From: Pelagibacteraceae bacterium AG-422-C23
Lineage (GTDB): Bacteria > Pseudomonadota > Alphaproteobacteria > Pelagibacterales > Pelagibacteraceae
DNA: 44,476 nt
Assembly: GCA_003213695.1 (NCBI GenBank)
Contig: QCMO01000004.1
Span: 1-44,476 of the forward strand
Reading direction: 5' to 3'
This document shows, in pieces, positions 7,605 through 17,042 of this stretch. Position 1 is the first letter of the stretch; each line of letters begins with the position of its first letter. The translations under genes were made by a program, and so were the position numbers. The notes under the pieces are model-generated. The model was not told the DNA's origin. It saw only the letters and a program-made list of their open reading frames with translations, and ran no database searches.

Positions 7605-9427
7605 GCTGCTGTGCCAGCTTTTTCGCTTCTTTTTCTTTCGTGTGGATCTAAGATTGCTTTTCTTAATCTGCATGACTCTGGCGTAATTTCTAAAGCTTCA
7701 TCGGTATTTAACATACTTAATTGTTCAGCTATTGACATTTTTCTTACAGGAGTAAGGACAACATTTTCATCTGTACCTTGAGTTCTCATGTTAGTTAATT
7801 TTTTACCTTTCATAACATTTATAATCATGTCACCAGGTTTTGGTGCCAATCCAACAATCATACCAGGATAAACAGGATCATTATGTGTTACAAACATTTC
7901 ACCTCTAGCCTGTAAATTAAATATTGCAAAAGCAACAGCTTTTCCTTGTTCCATAGAAATTAAAGCACCATTTCTTCTTCCTTCCATTTCACCCTCAAAT
8001 TTTCCATAATCATGGAAGATTCGATTAATAACACCATTTCCTTTTGTGAGGGTAAGAAATCGACTTGTGTAACCCATTAAACCTCTTGTTGGTGCATGAA
8101 ATATTAATCGTTTTTTATCTTTGCCCGTATCTTTTAATTCAATTAATTTACCCTTTCTTCTATTCATTGAGTCAATTATCTTTGAGGAGTGTTCTTCATC
8201 AAGATCCATAGTGACTTCCTCAATTGGCTCAAGCTTATTTCCATCCTTATCTTTTTTGAATAAAACTTTTGGTGGACTAACAGTCAACTCAAAACCTTCT
8301 CTTCTCATCTGAGTGAGTAAAATTTCTAACATTAATTCTCCTCTACCACTTACTACAAAAGAGTCGTTTCCATCATTTTCTGAGAATGTAATTCCAACAT
8401 TGTTCTGTGCTTCTGTGATTAATCGGTCTCTTATTTGAGTACTAGTAAGTTTTTTTCCTTCAGTCCCTGCTAATGGAGATGTATTAACTGTAATAGTAAT
8501 CGACATTGTTGGCGGATCAATAGGAGTAGCAGCAATTGGGTCATTAACCTCTAAATCACATATTGTATCAGCAACATTGGCTTTTTCTAGACCAGCAACA
8601 ACCACAATATCTCCTGCTTCCCCAACTTCAATTGGAACTTTTTTTGTTCCCTCGTATCTAAAAATTTTTGTAAGTCTGCCCTCATCAACCTTTTCTCCTT
8701 TTAAGTTGATCGCTTTAATTGCCTGGTTAGCTTTAGCCGTTCCTTGAGTAATCCTTCCTACTAAACTTCTTCCTAAAAAACTATCTGCATAAAGTAACGT
8801 TGATAACATTGCAAAAGGTTTTGATTTATCAAGATCAGCAGGTTTTACATGTTCTATAATTTGATCTAATAAAGGATTTAAATTTTGTCTAGGACCCTCT
8901 ACTTCCTTATCAGCCCATCCAGATCTACCACTTGCGTATAAAACTGGAAAATCTAATTGTTCTTCATTGGCATCTAGACTTACAAACAAATCAAATGTTT
9001 CGTCTAAAACATCATTAGCTCTTTGATCAGCTTTGTCTAATTTATTGATAACAACTATTGGTTTTAAACCTTGCTTTAATGCCTTTGATAGTACAAATTT
9101 TGTTTGGGGCATAACACCCTCAGCTGAGTCAATTAATAATAAAGCACCATCAGCCATGCTCAAAACTCTTTCAACTTCTGCAGCAAAATCTCTATGTCCT
9201 GGAGTATCAATAATGTTAATTCTAGAATTTTTCCAATTTATTGAAGCAGGCTTCGCTAGAATGGTAATTCCTCTTTCCTTTTCAAGTTCTCCTGAGTCCA
9301 TTAATCTCTCATCTACAACTTCATTTTCTCTGAAAGAACCACTTTGTTTCATTAGATTATCAATTAAGGTTGTTTTCCCGTGGTCAACGTGTGCAATGAT
9401 AGTGATGTTTCTTATATCGTTACTCAT
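7601..9427 (-). CDS. typA: Ribosome-associated GTPase TypA/BipA
   Basis: The 608-aa product has the full TypA/BipA architecture: translational GTPase domain at 1 to about 200 with G1 AHVDHGKTTL (12-21), G3 DTPGHRDF and G4 NKLDKAD, then an EF-Tu-like beta-barrel domain, EF-G-like domains III and V, and the BipA-specific C-terminal domain (VMKGKKLTNMRTQGTDENV near 540). TypA helps ribosome assembly and stress or cold adaptation in related bacteria. Length matches the family (about 605 aa). It lies downstream of a 38-aa basic ORF and groESL on the same strand, but the groL terminator at 9651-9680 separates it, so it probably has its own promoter. Confidence 0.97.
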   Translation of the reverse strand: MSNDIRNITIIAHVDHGKTTLIDNLMKQSGSFRENEVVDERLMDSGELEKERGITILAKPASINWKNSRINIIDTPGHRDFAAEVERVLSMADGALLLIDSAEGVMPQTKFVLSKALKQGLKPIVVINKLDKADQRANDVLDETFDLFVSLDANEEQLDFPVLYASGRSGWADKEVEGPRQNLNPLLDQIIEHVKPADLDKSKPFAMLSTLLYADSFLGRSLVGRITQGTAKANQAIKAINLKGEKVDEGRLTKIFRYEGTKKVPIEVGEAGDIVVVAGLEKANVADTICDLEVNDPIAATPIDPPTMSITITVNTSPLAGTEGKKLTSTQIRDRLITEAQNNVGITFSENDGNDSFVVSGRGELMLEILLTQMRREGFELTVSPPKVLFKKDKDGNKLEPIEEVTMDLDEEHSSKIIDSMNRRKGKLIELKDTGKDKKRLIFHAPTRGLMGYTSRFLTLTKGNGVINRIFHDYGKFEGEMEGRRNGALISMEQGKAVAFAIFNLQARGEMFVTHNDPVYPGMIVGLAPKPGDMIINVMKGKKLTNMRTQGTDENVVLTPVRKMSIAEQLSMLNTDEALEITPESCRLRKAILDPHERKRSEKAGTAA

Positions 9428-9513
9428 AATTTGTGGCTCTTATACATTAAATTTTTTTTTTGAAAACTTTAAAAAAGCTTAATAATTATTAAATTTTGGT
9501 GAAAAATGTGGTT

Positions 9514-9630
9514 TTAATTTGTTTTTTTTGTTTTTTCTCTCTTAAGTTTTCTTTTTTCTTTTAAACTTAATTTCGGTTTTTTGTTTACACTTGAGTCTTT
9601 AAAGGATTTACCACTATATCTTTTTGACAT
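9514..9630 (-). CDS. Small basic protein, 38 aa, unknown function
   Basis: Reading the reverse strand from the ATG at 9630 gives a 38-codon frame ending in TAA at 9514. The peptide starts MSKRYSGKSFKDSSVNKK and continues with a Lys/Arg/Leu-rich helix (KLSLKEKRKLKRE). It holds about 17 Lys/Arg, no Cys and no membrane segment. It lies between the groL terminator and typA in a 270-nt interval that would otherwise be empty, which supports it being a gene, but AT-rich DNA easily produces Lys-rich frames. A ribosome- or RNA-associated small protein is a guess from charge alone. No Shine-Dalgarno sequence is evident before the ATG. Confidence 0.5.
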   Translation of the reverse strand: MSKRYSGKSFKDSSVNKKPKLSLKEKRKLKREKTKKTN

Positions 9631-9650
9631 TATTGTATTTTACAAGATCT

Positions 9651-9680
9651 AAAAAAAAAGGCCATCAAAAGATGGCCTTT
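9651..9680 (-). terminator. Intrinsic terminator of groESL
   Basis: A perfect 10-bp inverted repeat, AAAGGCCATC (9657-9666) and GATGGCCTTT (9671-9680), encloses a 4-nt loop. On the minus strand the hairpin is followed by a run of T (complement of the A run at 9651-9659), 22 nt after the groL stop. This is the only strong factor-independent terminator I found in the window. It separates groL from the 38-aa ORF and typA. Confidence 0.9.
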
Positions 9681-9701
9681 AAATTTTGTATTTGGAGGGT
9701 T

Positions 9702-11381
<1,680 letters not shown>

Positions 11382-11385
11382 TTAA

Positions 11386-11676
11386 TTATTTACTAGAGAT
11401 ACCCATAATGTCTGACTCTTTCATTATGCTGTACTCTTTACCATCAATTTTGACTTCAGTTCCTGACCATTTGCCAAATAAAACTTTGTCTCCAACCTTA
11501 ACATCCATTGGAATCTTTTTTCCATCTTCAGTTTTTGCACCACCACCAACAGCAACAACTTTACCTTCTTGAGGTTTCTCTTGAGCTGTGTCTGGTATGA
11601 TAATTCCCCCAGCAGTTTTTTCACTGCCATCTAGAACTTCTATTAAAACTCTATCGTGTAACGGTTTAAATTTCAT
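11386..11676 (-). CDS. groS: Co-chaperonin GroES (10 kDa)
   Basis: The 96-aa product is the heptameric lid of GroEL. It begins [16 protein letters not shown] and has the mobile loop [17 protein letters not shown] (about 20-36) with the GGIII contact to GroEL, then [11 protein letters not shown] and the C-terminal [15 protein letters not shown]. Length is typical. A clear AGGAGA Shine-Dalgarno sequence lies 4-5 nt before the ATG (complement at 11681-11686). It is the first gene of groES-groL, downstream of a heat-shock-type promoter. Confidence 0.98.
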   Translation of the reverse strand: MKFKPLHDRVLIEVLDGSEKTAGGIIIPDTAQEKPQEGKVVAVGGGAKTEDGKKIPMDVKVGDKVLFGKWSGTEVKIDGKEYSIMKESDIMGISSK

Positions 11677-11703
11677 ATATTCTCCTATATAAATATGGAG
11701 TTC

Positions 11704-11731
11704 ATATAGAGATTGGTAACACTATTTCAAG
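11704..11731 (-). promoter_or_regulatory. Sigma-32 (RpoH)-type promoter of groESL
   Basis: On the minus strand, CTTGAAA (complement of 11725-11731) is followed after 13 nt by CTCTATAT (complement of 11704-11711). This fits the heat-shock sigma factor consensus (CTTGAAA, 13-17 nt, CCCCATNT; alphaproteobacterial form CTTG with CYTATNT). The site lies 28-55 nt upstream of the groES ATG. No CIRCE inverted repeat (TTAGCACTC/GAGTGCTAA) is present, so control is probably by RpoH rather than HrcA. Confidence 0.75.
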
Positions 11732-11801
11732 ATATTCTTACTATTTAGTTTTTTTAAAAAAGGTAGGAAATTGTGGTTTTTTTGGGTTATAGATTATTTA
11801 A

Positions 11802-12620
11802 ATGACTAAAAATTTAGACAAAGAAGGCCTAAGCTCAATTGTAGACAATTATCAGTTATTTTATATTGATTTATGGGGTGTTATTCATAATGGTATTACA
11901 CTTCATACAGAAGCGATCAAAACTTTAAAAGAGATTTCAAAAAAAAAAAAAGATTATATTCTTCTTACTAATGCTCCCAGGCCAAATAGTGCTGTAAAAT
12001 CTTTCTTAAAAAAAATGGGCATGGAGCAAGAAATGATAGATCATGTTTTTACATCTGGTGAAGCGGCATTGAACTATTTAAGTAAAGATTTAAAAAGAAA
12101 AAAATTTTTCCATTTAGGGCCACCAAGAGATTTTGATTTATTTAAAGATTTTAAAGAAATGAAGTCAGACGATTTAGAAAAAAGTGAATATATTTTATGC
12201 ACTGGATTATTTGATGATCAAAGTGATAATTTGAATTTTTATAAAGATTTATTAGAAAAAAGTTTGAAAAAAAAAATGATTTGTACAAACCCAGATTTGA
12301 TAGTTGACAGAGGAAATACTAGAGAATTATGCGCAGGGTCGGTTGCGATGATTTTTGAAAAAATGGGAGGTGAGGTTGTTTACTTTGGTAAACCGTATCC
12401 AGAAGTTTATAATCAATCAATTAATAACAAAAATAAAAAAATTTTGTCAATTGGCGATAATTTAAATACAGATATAAAAGGAGCTAATCTTCAAAATTTT
12501 GATTCATTAATAATTTCTAATGGGGTTCATAAAAAAGAAATTGAAAAAGATGGAATTGAAAAAACAGCAAAATCATACGAAACAATTTGTAATTATATTC
12601 AATCAGAATTGAAATGGTAA
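11802..12620 (+). CDS. HAD-superfamily class IIA hydrolase (TIGR01459 type)
   Basis: The 272-aa protein has HAD motif I FYIDLWGVIHNG (nucleophile Asp near residue 24; the DxWGV form typical of the alphaproteobacterial TIGR01459 group), motif II LLTNAPRP, a class IIA cap domain, and motif III/IV KPYPEVY followed by SIGDNLNTDIKGAN. It is probably a phosphatase acting on a small phosphorylated metabolite; the substrate is unknown. It heads the run HAD-ribF-ileS-lspA-lipoprotein-pgi and overlaps ribF by 7 nt, so a link with flavin phosphates (dephosphorylation before RibF) is conceivable but unproven. The coding sequence contains a run of 13 A at 11939-11951. Confidence 0.88.
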   Translation: MTKNLDKEGLSSIVDNYQLFYIDLWGVIHNGITLHTEAIKTLKEISKKKKDYILLTNAPRPNSAVKSFLKKMGMEQEMIDHVFTSGEAALNYLSKDLKRKKFFHLGPPRDFDLFKDFKEMKSDDLEKSEYILCTGLFDDQSDNLNFYKDLLEKSLKKKMICTNPDLIVDRGNTRELCAGSVAMIFEKMGGEVVYFGKPYPEVYNQSINNKNKKILSIGDNLNTDIKGANLQNFDSLIISNGVHKKEIEKDGIEKTAKSYETICNYIQSELKW

Positions 12621-13546
12621 AATCAAAAAAAATATATAAAAGTTTTAACATTGAATCTCGTCACAAAAAATCAATTATTTTAATTGGAAATTTTGATGGA
12701 GTTCATCTAGGTCATCAAAAATTATTCAAACTAGCAAATGTTTATAAAAAAAAGTATTCTTTAAAAATTGGAGTACTCACTTTTGAGCCAATGCCAAAAA
12801 TGTTTTTTAACAAAGATCTTAAACATTTTAGAATTTCTAGCATAAAGCAAAAAATTGATCTTTTAAAATATCATAAGGTTGATTTCGTGATTAATAAGAA
12901 GTTCGATAAAAAATTTTCTAAGATAAAATCAGTTGATTTTATTAAAGATATAATTGGAAAAAAGTTAAAACCGAAATTTATTTTTGTGAGTAATAATTTC
13001 AGATTCGGAAATAAAAGAGAAGGGAATGTAAATCAATTAATTTATAACCAATCTTTATTTGAGTATAAAGTAGTCAAGCCACAACCATTATTGTTTAATA
13101 CAAAAATTGCCTCATCATCACTTATAAGATCTTTGCTTCAAGACGGTCAGCTCAGTAAGGCAAATAAACTTTTAAATAGAAGATGGTCAATTGATGGTAA
13201 AGTGCAAAAGGGAAAACAATTAGGAAAAAAAATTGGTTTTCCAACTGCAAATATTGACATAAAGAATTATGTTTTGGCTAGACCTGGTGTTTATGCTGTT
13301 AAGGTAAAAATATTGAAAAACAAAAATTATTTTAAAGGAATAGCAAATTTAGGATATAGACCAACATTTAAAGGAAAAAAAATATTATTAGAGGTACATT
13401 TATTTAATTTTTCTGGAAATCTCTATAATAAGTATTTATCAGTTGATTTTTTAAAATTTATAAGAAAAGAAAAAAAATTCAAAAATGTTGATGAACTTAG
13501 AAAACAAATTAAAACTGACCTGTTAGTGGCAAAAAAAACAAAATGA
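12614..13546 (+). CDS. ribF: Bifunctional riboflavin kinase/FAD synthetase RibF
   Basis: The 310-aa enzyme converts riboflavin to FMN and FMN to FAD. The N-terminal nucleotidyltransferase domain has GNFDGVHLGHQKL (about 24-36, the HxGH motif) and SSSLIRSLLQDG near 180. The C-terminal flavokinase domain has GKKIGFPTANIDI (about 203-215, the GxPTxN motif) and RPGVYAVKV. Order and length match bacterial RibF. Its start overlaps the HAD gene by 7 nt and its stop overlaps the ileS start as ATGA, so translation is coupled in both directions. The ribF-ileS-lspA order is common in proteobacteria. Confidence 0.96.
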   Translation: MVKSKKIYKSFNIESRHKKSIILIGNFDGVHLGHQKLFKLANVYKKKYSLKIGVLTFEPMPKMFFNKDLKHFRISSIKQKIDLLKYHKVDFVINKKFDKKFSKIKSVDFIKDIIGKKLKPKFIFVSNNFRFGNKREGNVNQLIYNQSLFEYKVVKPQPLLFNTKIASSSLIRSLLQDGQLSKANKLLNRRWSIDGKVQKGKQLGKKIGFPTANIDIKNYVLARPGVYAVKVKILKNKNYFKGIANLGYRPTFKGKKILLEVHLFNFSGNLYNKYLSVDFLKFIRKEKKFKNVDELRKQIKTDLLVAKKTK

Positions 13547-16257
13547 ATAAAACTCAAATTAACTTACCTAAGACAGCCTTTTCCATGAAAGCTAACTTAC
13601 CAAAAAGAGAACCTGAAATATTAGATTTTTGGAAAAAAATAAATCTTTATAGTGAACTGAGAAAATCCAGAAAAGGAAAAGAGAAGTTTGTTCTTCACGA
13701 TGGCCCCCCTTATGCAAATGGTAATATACATATGGGGACTGCTTTAAACAAAATTTTAAAAGATATCATTGTTAAGTTTCATCAAATGGATGGAAAGGAC
13801 TCTGTCTATGTACCAGGATGGGATTGTCATGGCTTGCCAATCGAGTGGAAAATTGAGGAACAATATAAAAAAAATAAGAGAAACAAGAATGAAGTACCAA
13901 TTGTAGAATTTAGAAAAGAATGTAGGTCATTTGCGGAGAAATGGATTGATGTTCATAAAGATCAATTTAAAAGATTAGGAGTAATTGGAGATTGGGAAAA
14001 TTATTATTCCACAATGAGCTATGATGCTGAGGCACAAATTGTTAGAGAACTTGGAAAGTTTTTAAAAGAGGGAAGTTTATATAGAGGATTCAAACCTGTT
14101 CTCTGGTCTACTGTTGAAAAAACAGCTCTTGCTGACGCAGAGGTAGAGTACCAAGATCATAAGTCAGATACAATTTATGCGTCTTTCACAGTTGTGTCGT
14201 CACAATTAAAAGAATTAAAAGACACTGATATTGTTATTTGGACAACAACACCCTGGACAATTCCAGCTAACAAAGCTTTAGCTTACAATGATAGTTTGGA
14301 TTATGTAATTATTGAGATTAATGATGAAGGTGATTTTAAAGATAAAAAAATAATACTTGCAGATGCATTATTGGAGACGGTCATAAAAGATTGTAAAATC
14401 CAATCTTTTAAAAAGATCAAAAAATTTAAAGGTGAAAAATTTAAAGGGACAATATGCAAACACCCATTTTATAATTTAGGTTATGATTATGAGATACCAA
14501 TGCTGGAGGCCCGTTTTGTGACAACGGAACAAGGCACAGGTATTGTTCATTGCGCACCCAGTCATGGTCCTGACGATTTTAATCTTTGTTTAAATAATGG
14601 AATTAAAGCAATTGAAACAGTTGATGGAGATGGAAAATATACCTCTAATGTAGCATTATTTGAGGGAATCCATATTTTTAAATCAAATCCCATTGTTATT
14701 GAAAAATTAAAAGAGCAAAAAAAACTCTTATCAAATAGTCAACTGGTTCATTCTTATCCTCATTCATGGAGATCTAAAGCACCATTGGTTCATAGAGCTA
14801 CACCTCAATGGTTTATTTCTATGGATAGTCATAAACTTAGAAAAAAAGCTTTAAAAGCTATTAACGAAACAACTTTTTATCCAAGTAAGGGTAAAGAAAG
14901 ATTGAAATCAATGATTGAAACTAGGCCAGACTGGTGTGTTTCAAGACAAAGAGTTTGGGGAGTACCTTTACCTATTTTTTTAAACAAAAAAACAAAAAAA
15001 ATTTTGGTTGATGATGACGTTTTTGAAAATATTGCAAAAATATATGAGAACGAGGGATCAGATTGTTGGTTTTCAGATGATCCGCAAAAATTTCTTGGTA
15101 CAAAATATAAAGCTAATGAATTTGAAAAGCTTTCTGATATCGTTGAAGTATGGTTTGATAGTGGATCAACTCACTCTTTTGTACTTGAAAAAAGAAAGGA
15201 TCTTAAATGGCCAGCTTCAATGTATTTAGAGGGATCTGATCAACATAGAGGATGGTTTCATTCTTCACTATTAGAGTCATGTGGAACAAGAGATAGAGCA
15301 CCATTTGAATCTATTCTTTCCCATGGTTTCGTAGTTGATGGAAAAGGATTAAAAATGTCAAAATCTTTAGGAAATGTAATTGCTCCAGAAGATATACTTA
15401 AAAAGTATGGAGCAGATATACTTAGAATTTGGGTTGCATCATCCAATTATGCGGAAGATCTTAGAATAGATTATTCAATATTAGACCAACACGCAGAGTC
15501 ATATAGAAAAATTAGAAATACTTTTAGATATTTACTTGGAAATCTAAATGATAATTTTGATTCAAAGGATTTAGACAAAATAAAAATTAAAGATCTGCCA
15601 GAATTAGAACAGTTTATGCTTCACAAAATTTATAATTTGAATTTAAATTTTGAGAAGTATTTTAAAAATTATGATTTTCACAATCTTTACAAAGAACTAC
15701 TTAACTTTTGCACAGTAGATTTATCAGCATTTTATTTTGATATAAGAAAAGATTCTCTGTATTGCGATCCTAAGGATTCTGAAAAGAGAAAATCAACACT
15801 TTTATTGTTAAACATTATTTTAAGTTCTCTATTAAGATGGTTTGCTCCTATTTTATCTTTTACAACAGAGGAAATTTACCAGCTTATTTCTAAGCAAAAA
15901 AAAAGTATTCATTTAGAAAAATTTTTAAAATTTCCTAAGGAATTTGAAAATACGAAGCTAAATGATAAATGGCTCCAGTTATTAAAGATAAGAGATGTGT
16001 GTAATCTAAGCATTGAAGAGAAAAGAGCAAGTAAAGAAATCGGATCTAGTCTAGAGGCATCAGTTATTTTAAAGGTTAATAAAAAAGATTCTGAAATTAT
16101 TGAAGGAATAGATTTATCCGAACTTTGCATAACGTCTTCTGTCGAAATTCAAAAAAAAAATATAGATGAAACTATTGCGGAAACTCAAAAAGCAAAAGGA
16201 GATAAGTGTCCCGTATGTTGGAAGATAAGCTCTAACCCTTGTATAAGGCATGGTTAG
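13543..16257 (+). CDS. ileS: Isoleucyl-tRNA synthetase
   Basis: The 904-aa class I synthetase charges tRNA-Ile. It has the HIGH signature as PPYANGNIHMG (HMGT at 63-66), a CP1 editing domain with WTTTPWTIPAN and the editing motif GTGIVHCAPSHGPDD, the Ile-type WFDSGSTHSFVL and EGSDQHRGWFHSSL, and KMSKS at 604-608, followed by the anticodon-binding domain. The C-terminal zinc knuckle is compact and altered: CPVCW, then C-I-R-H-G at the very end, so the usual fourth Cys is His903. Slightly shorter than E. coli IleS (938 aa) because residues after the knuckle are missing. The final codons overlap the lspA start by 8 nt. Confidence 0.98.
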   Translation: MNKTQINLPKTAFSMKANLPKREPEILDFWKKINLYSELRKSRKGKEKFVLHDGPPYANGNIHMGTALNKILKDIIVKFHQMDGKDSVYVPGWDCHGLPIEWKIEEQYKKNKRNKNEVPIVEFRKECRSFAEKWIDVHKDQFKRLGVIGDWENYYSTMSYDAEAQIVRELGKFLKEGSLYRGFKPVLWSTVEKTALADAEVEYQDHKSDTIYASFTVVSSQLKELKDTDIVIWTTTPWTIPANKALAYNDSLDYVIIEINDEGDFKDKKIILADALLETVIKDCKIQSFKKIKKFKGEKFKGTICKHPFYNLGYDYEIPMLEARFVTTEQGTGIVHCAPSHGPDDFNLCLNNGIKAIETVDGDGKYTSNVALFEGIHIFKSNPIVIEKLKEQKKLLSNSQLVHSYPHSWRSKAPLVHRATPQWFISMDSHKLRKKALKAINETTFYPSKGKERLKSMIETRPDWCVSRQRVWGVPLPIFLNKKTKKILVDDDVFENIAKIYENEGSDCWFSDDPQKFLGTKYKANEFEKLSDIVEVWFDSGSTHSFVLEKRKDLKWPASMYLEGSDQHRGWFHSSLLESCGTRDRAPFESILSHGFVVDGKGLKMSKSLGNVIAPEDILKKYGADILRIWVASSNYAEDLRIDYSILDQHAESYRKIRNTFRYLLGNLNDNFDSKDLDKIKIKDLPELEQFMLHKIYNLNLNFEKYFKNYDFHNLYKELLNFCTVDLSAFYFDIRKDSLYCDPKDSEKRKSTLLLLNIILSSLLRWFAPILSFTTEEIYQLISKQKKSIHLEKFLKFPKEFENTKLNDKWLQLLKIRDVCNLSIEEKRASKEIGSSLEASVILKVNKKDSEIIEGIDLSELCITSSVEIQKKNIDETIAETQKAKGDKCPVCWKISSNPCIRHG

Positions 16258-16732
16258 AATAATTAAGAAAAATATTATTGGAATTATTTTGGTAGTCTCA
16301 ATTTTTTTGCTAGACAGAATTAGCAAAATTATAATTTTAAATTTAGAGAAATTATATGGAATTAATAGTTACTCTTTAACTTCTTTTTTAAACTTTGAAT
16401 TAATTTGGAACGATGGAATAGCTTTTGGCTTATTATCATTTAATAATGAAACTTATTATAACTTGATAACACTTTTTATCATTATAGTTACTCTGATAAT
16501 TTTTTTTGTGATGACAAAATCAATTGGAAAGGAAAAATATGGCTTTATGATGGTTTTTGGGGGATCACTCGGTAATATTTTTGATAGACTATATTATTCA
16601 TCAGTTCCAGATTTCATAGATATTCATTTTTACAATTTTCATTGGTTTATATTTAATGTTGCTGATATATTCATTACGTTAGGTTTATTTTTATTAATAT
16701 ACCTAGAGTTATTTAGTAAAAAAGAAATATGA
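16250..16732 (+). CDS. lspA: Lipoprotein signal peptidase (signal peptidase II)
   Basis: The 160-aa inner-membrane aspartic protease cleaves signal peptides of diacylated prolipoproteins. Four hydrophobic helices are visible (about 8-30, 68-88, 97-113, 134-155). Conserved elements are WNDGIAFG (53-60), GGSLGNIFDRLYY (104-116), and the catalytic aspartates D121 (VPDFID) and D139 (FNVADI). Length is typical. It overlaps the end of ileS by 8 nt and the next lipoprotein gene as ATGA, so the peptidase and one likely substrate are translated from neighbouring frames. Confidence 0.96.
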   Translation: MVRIIKKNIIGIILVVSIFLLDRISKIIILNLEKLYGINSYSLTSFLNFELIWNDGIAFGLLSFNNETYYNLITLFIIIVTLIIFFVMTKSIGKEKYGFMMVFGGSLGNIFDRLYYSSVPDFIDIHFYNFHWFIFNVADIFITLGLFLLIYLELFSKKEI

Positions 16733-17037
16733 AAAAAATTCTTTTAATATTTATTATTCTTAATTTTCTGACTGGTTGCCAATCAGCAAAAGATGCATTA
16801 ACTTTAAAAAAAAAACCAAGTTCAGATGAGTTTCTAGTCCAAAAAAAAAGTCCATTAGTATTACCGCCAAATTTTGGAGATTTACCATTACCAGAAGAAG
16901 ATAATTCAATAGATCAGAAAGAAGGAGAAAATGAAATTTCAGTTAAAATAGGAACAGATGAAATTAATATTAATGAAACTATAAAAAATTCAGATCCAAC
17001 TTCGTTAGAAAAATCTATTTTAAAAAAGATTAAATAA
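16729..17037 (+). CDS. DUF3035-like lipoprotein, possible BamF-type outer-membrane assembly subunit
   Basis: The 102-aa product has a lipoprotein signal peptide with lipobox LTGC; C17 would be lipidated after cleavage. The mature N-terminus, CQSAKDALTLKKKPSSDEF followed by PLVLPPNFGDLPLPE, matches DUF3035 proteins, which in alphaproteobacteria include the BamF lipoprotein of the outer-membrane beta-barrel assembly machine. The rest is acidic and probably disordered. It follows lspA with a 4-nt overlap. Family placement rests on the short conserved KxxPDEF/PPxF-like segment, so the BAM role is inferred. Confidence 0.7.
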   Translation: MKKILLIFIILNFLTGCQSAKDALTLKKKPSSDEFLVQKKSPLVLPPNFGDLPLPEEDNSIDQKEGENEISVKIGTDEININETIKNSDPTSLEKSILKKIK

Positions 17038-17042
17038 TCTTA

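Noticed and set aside
9033..9482. Plus-strand 149-codon open frame opposite typA
   Set aside because: It lies almost wholly antisense to the 5' end of a strongly conserved GTPase gene and its sequence has no protein-like features.
9479..9492. 14-bp palindrome TTAATAATTATTAA followed by a T run on the minus strand, as a terminator of the 38-aa gene
   Set aside because: An all-A/T stem is too weak to call a terminator and such palindromes are expected in this base composition.
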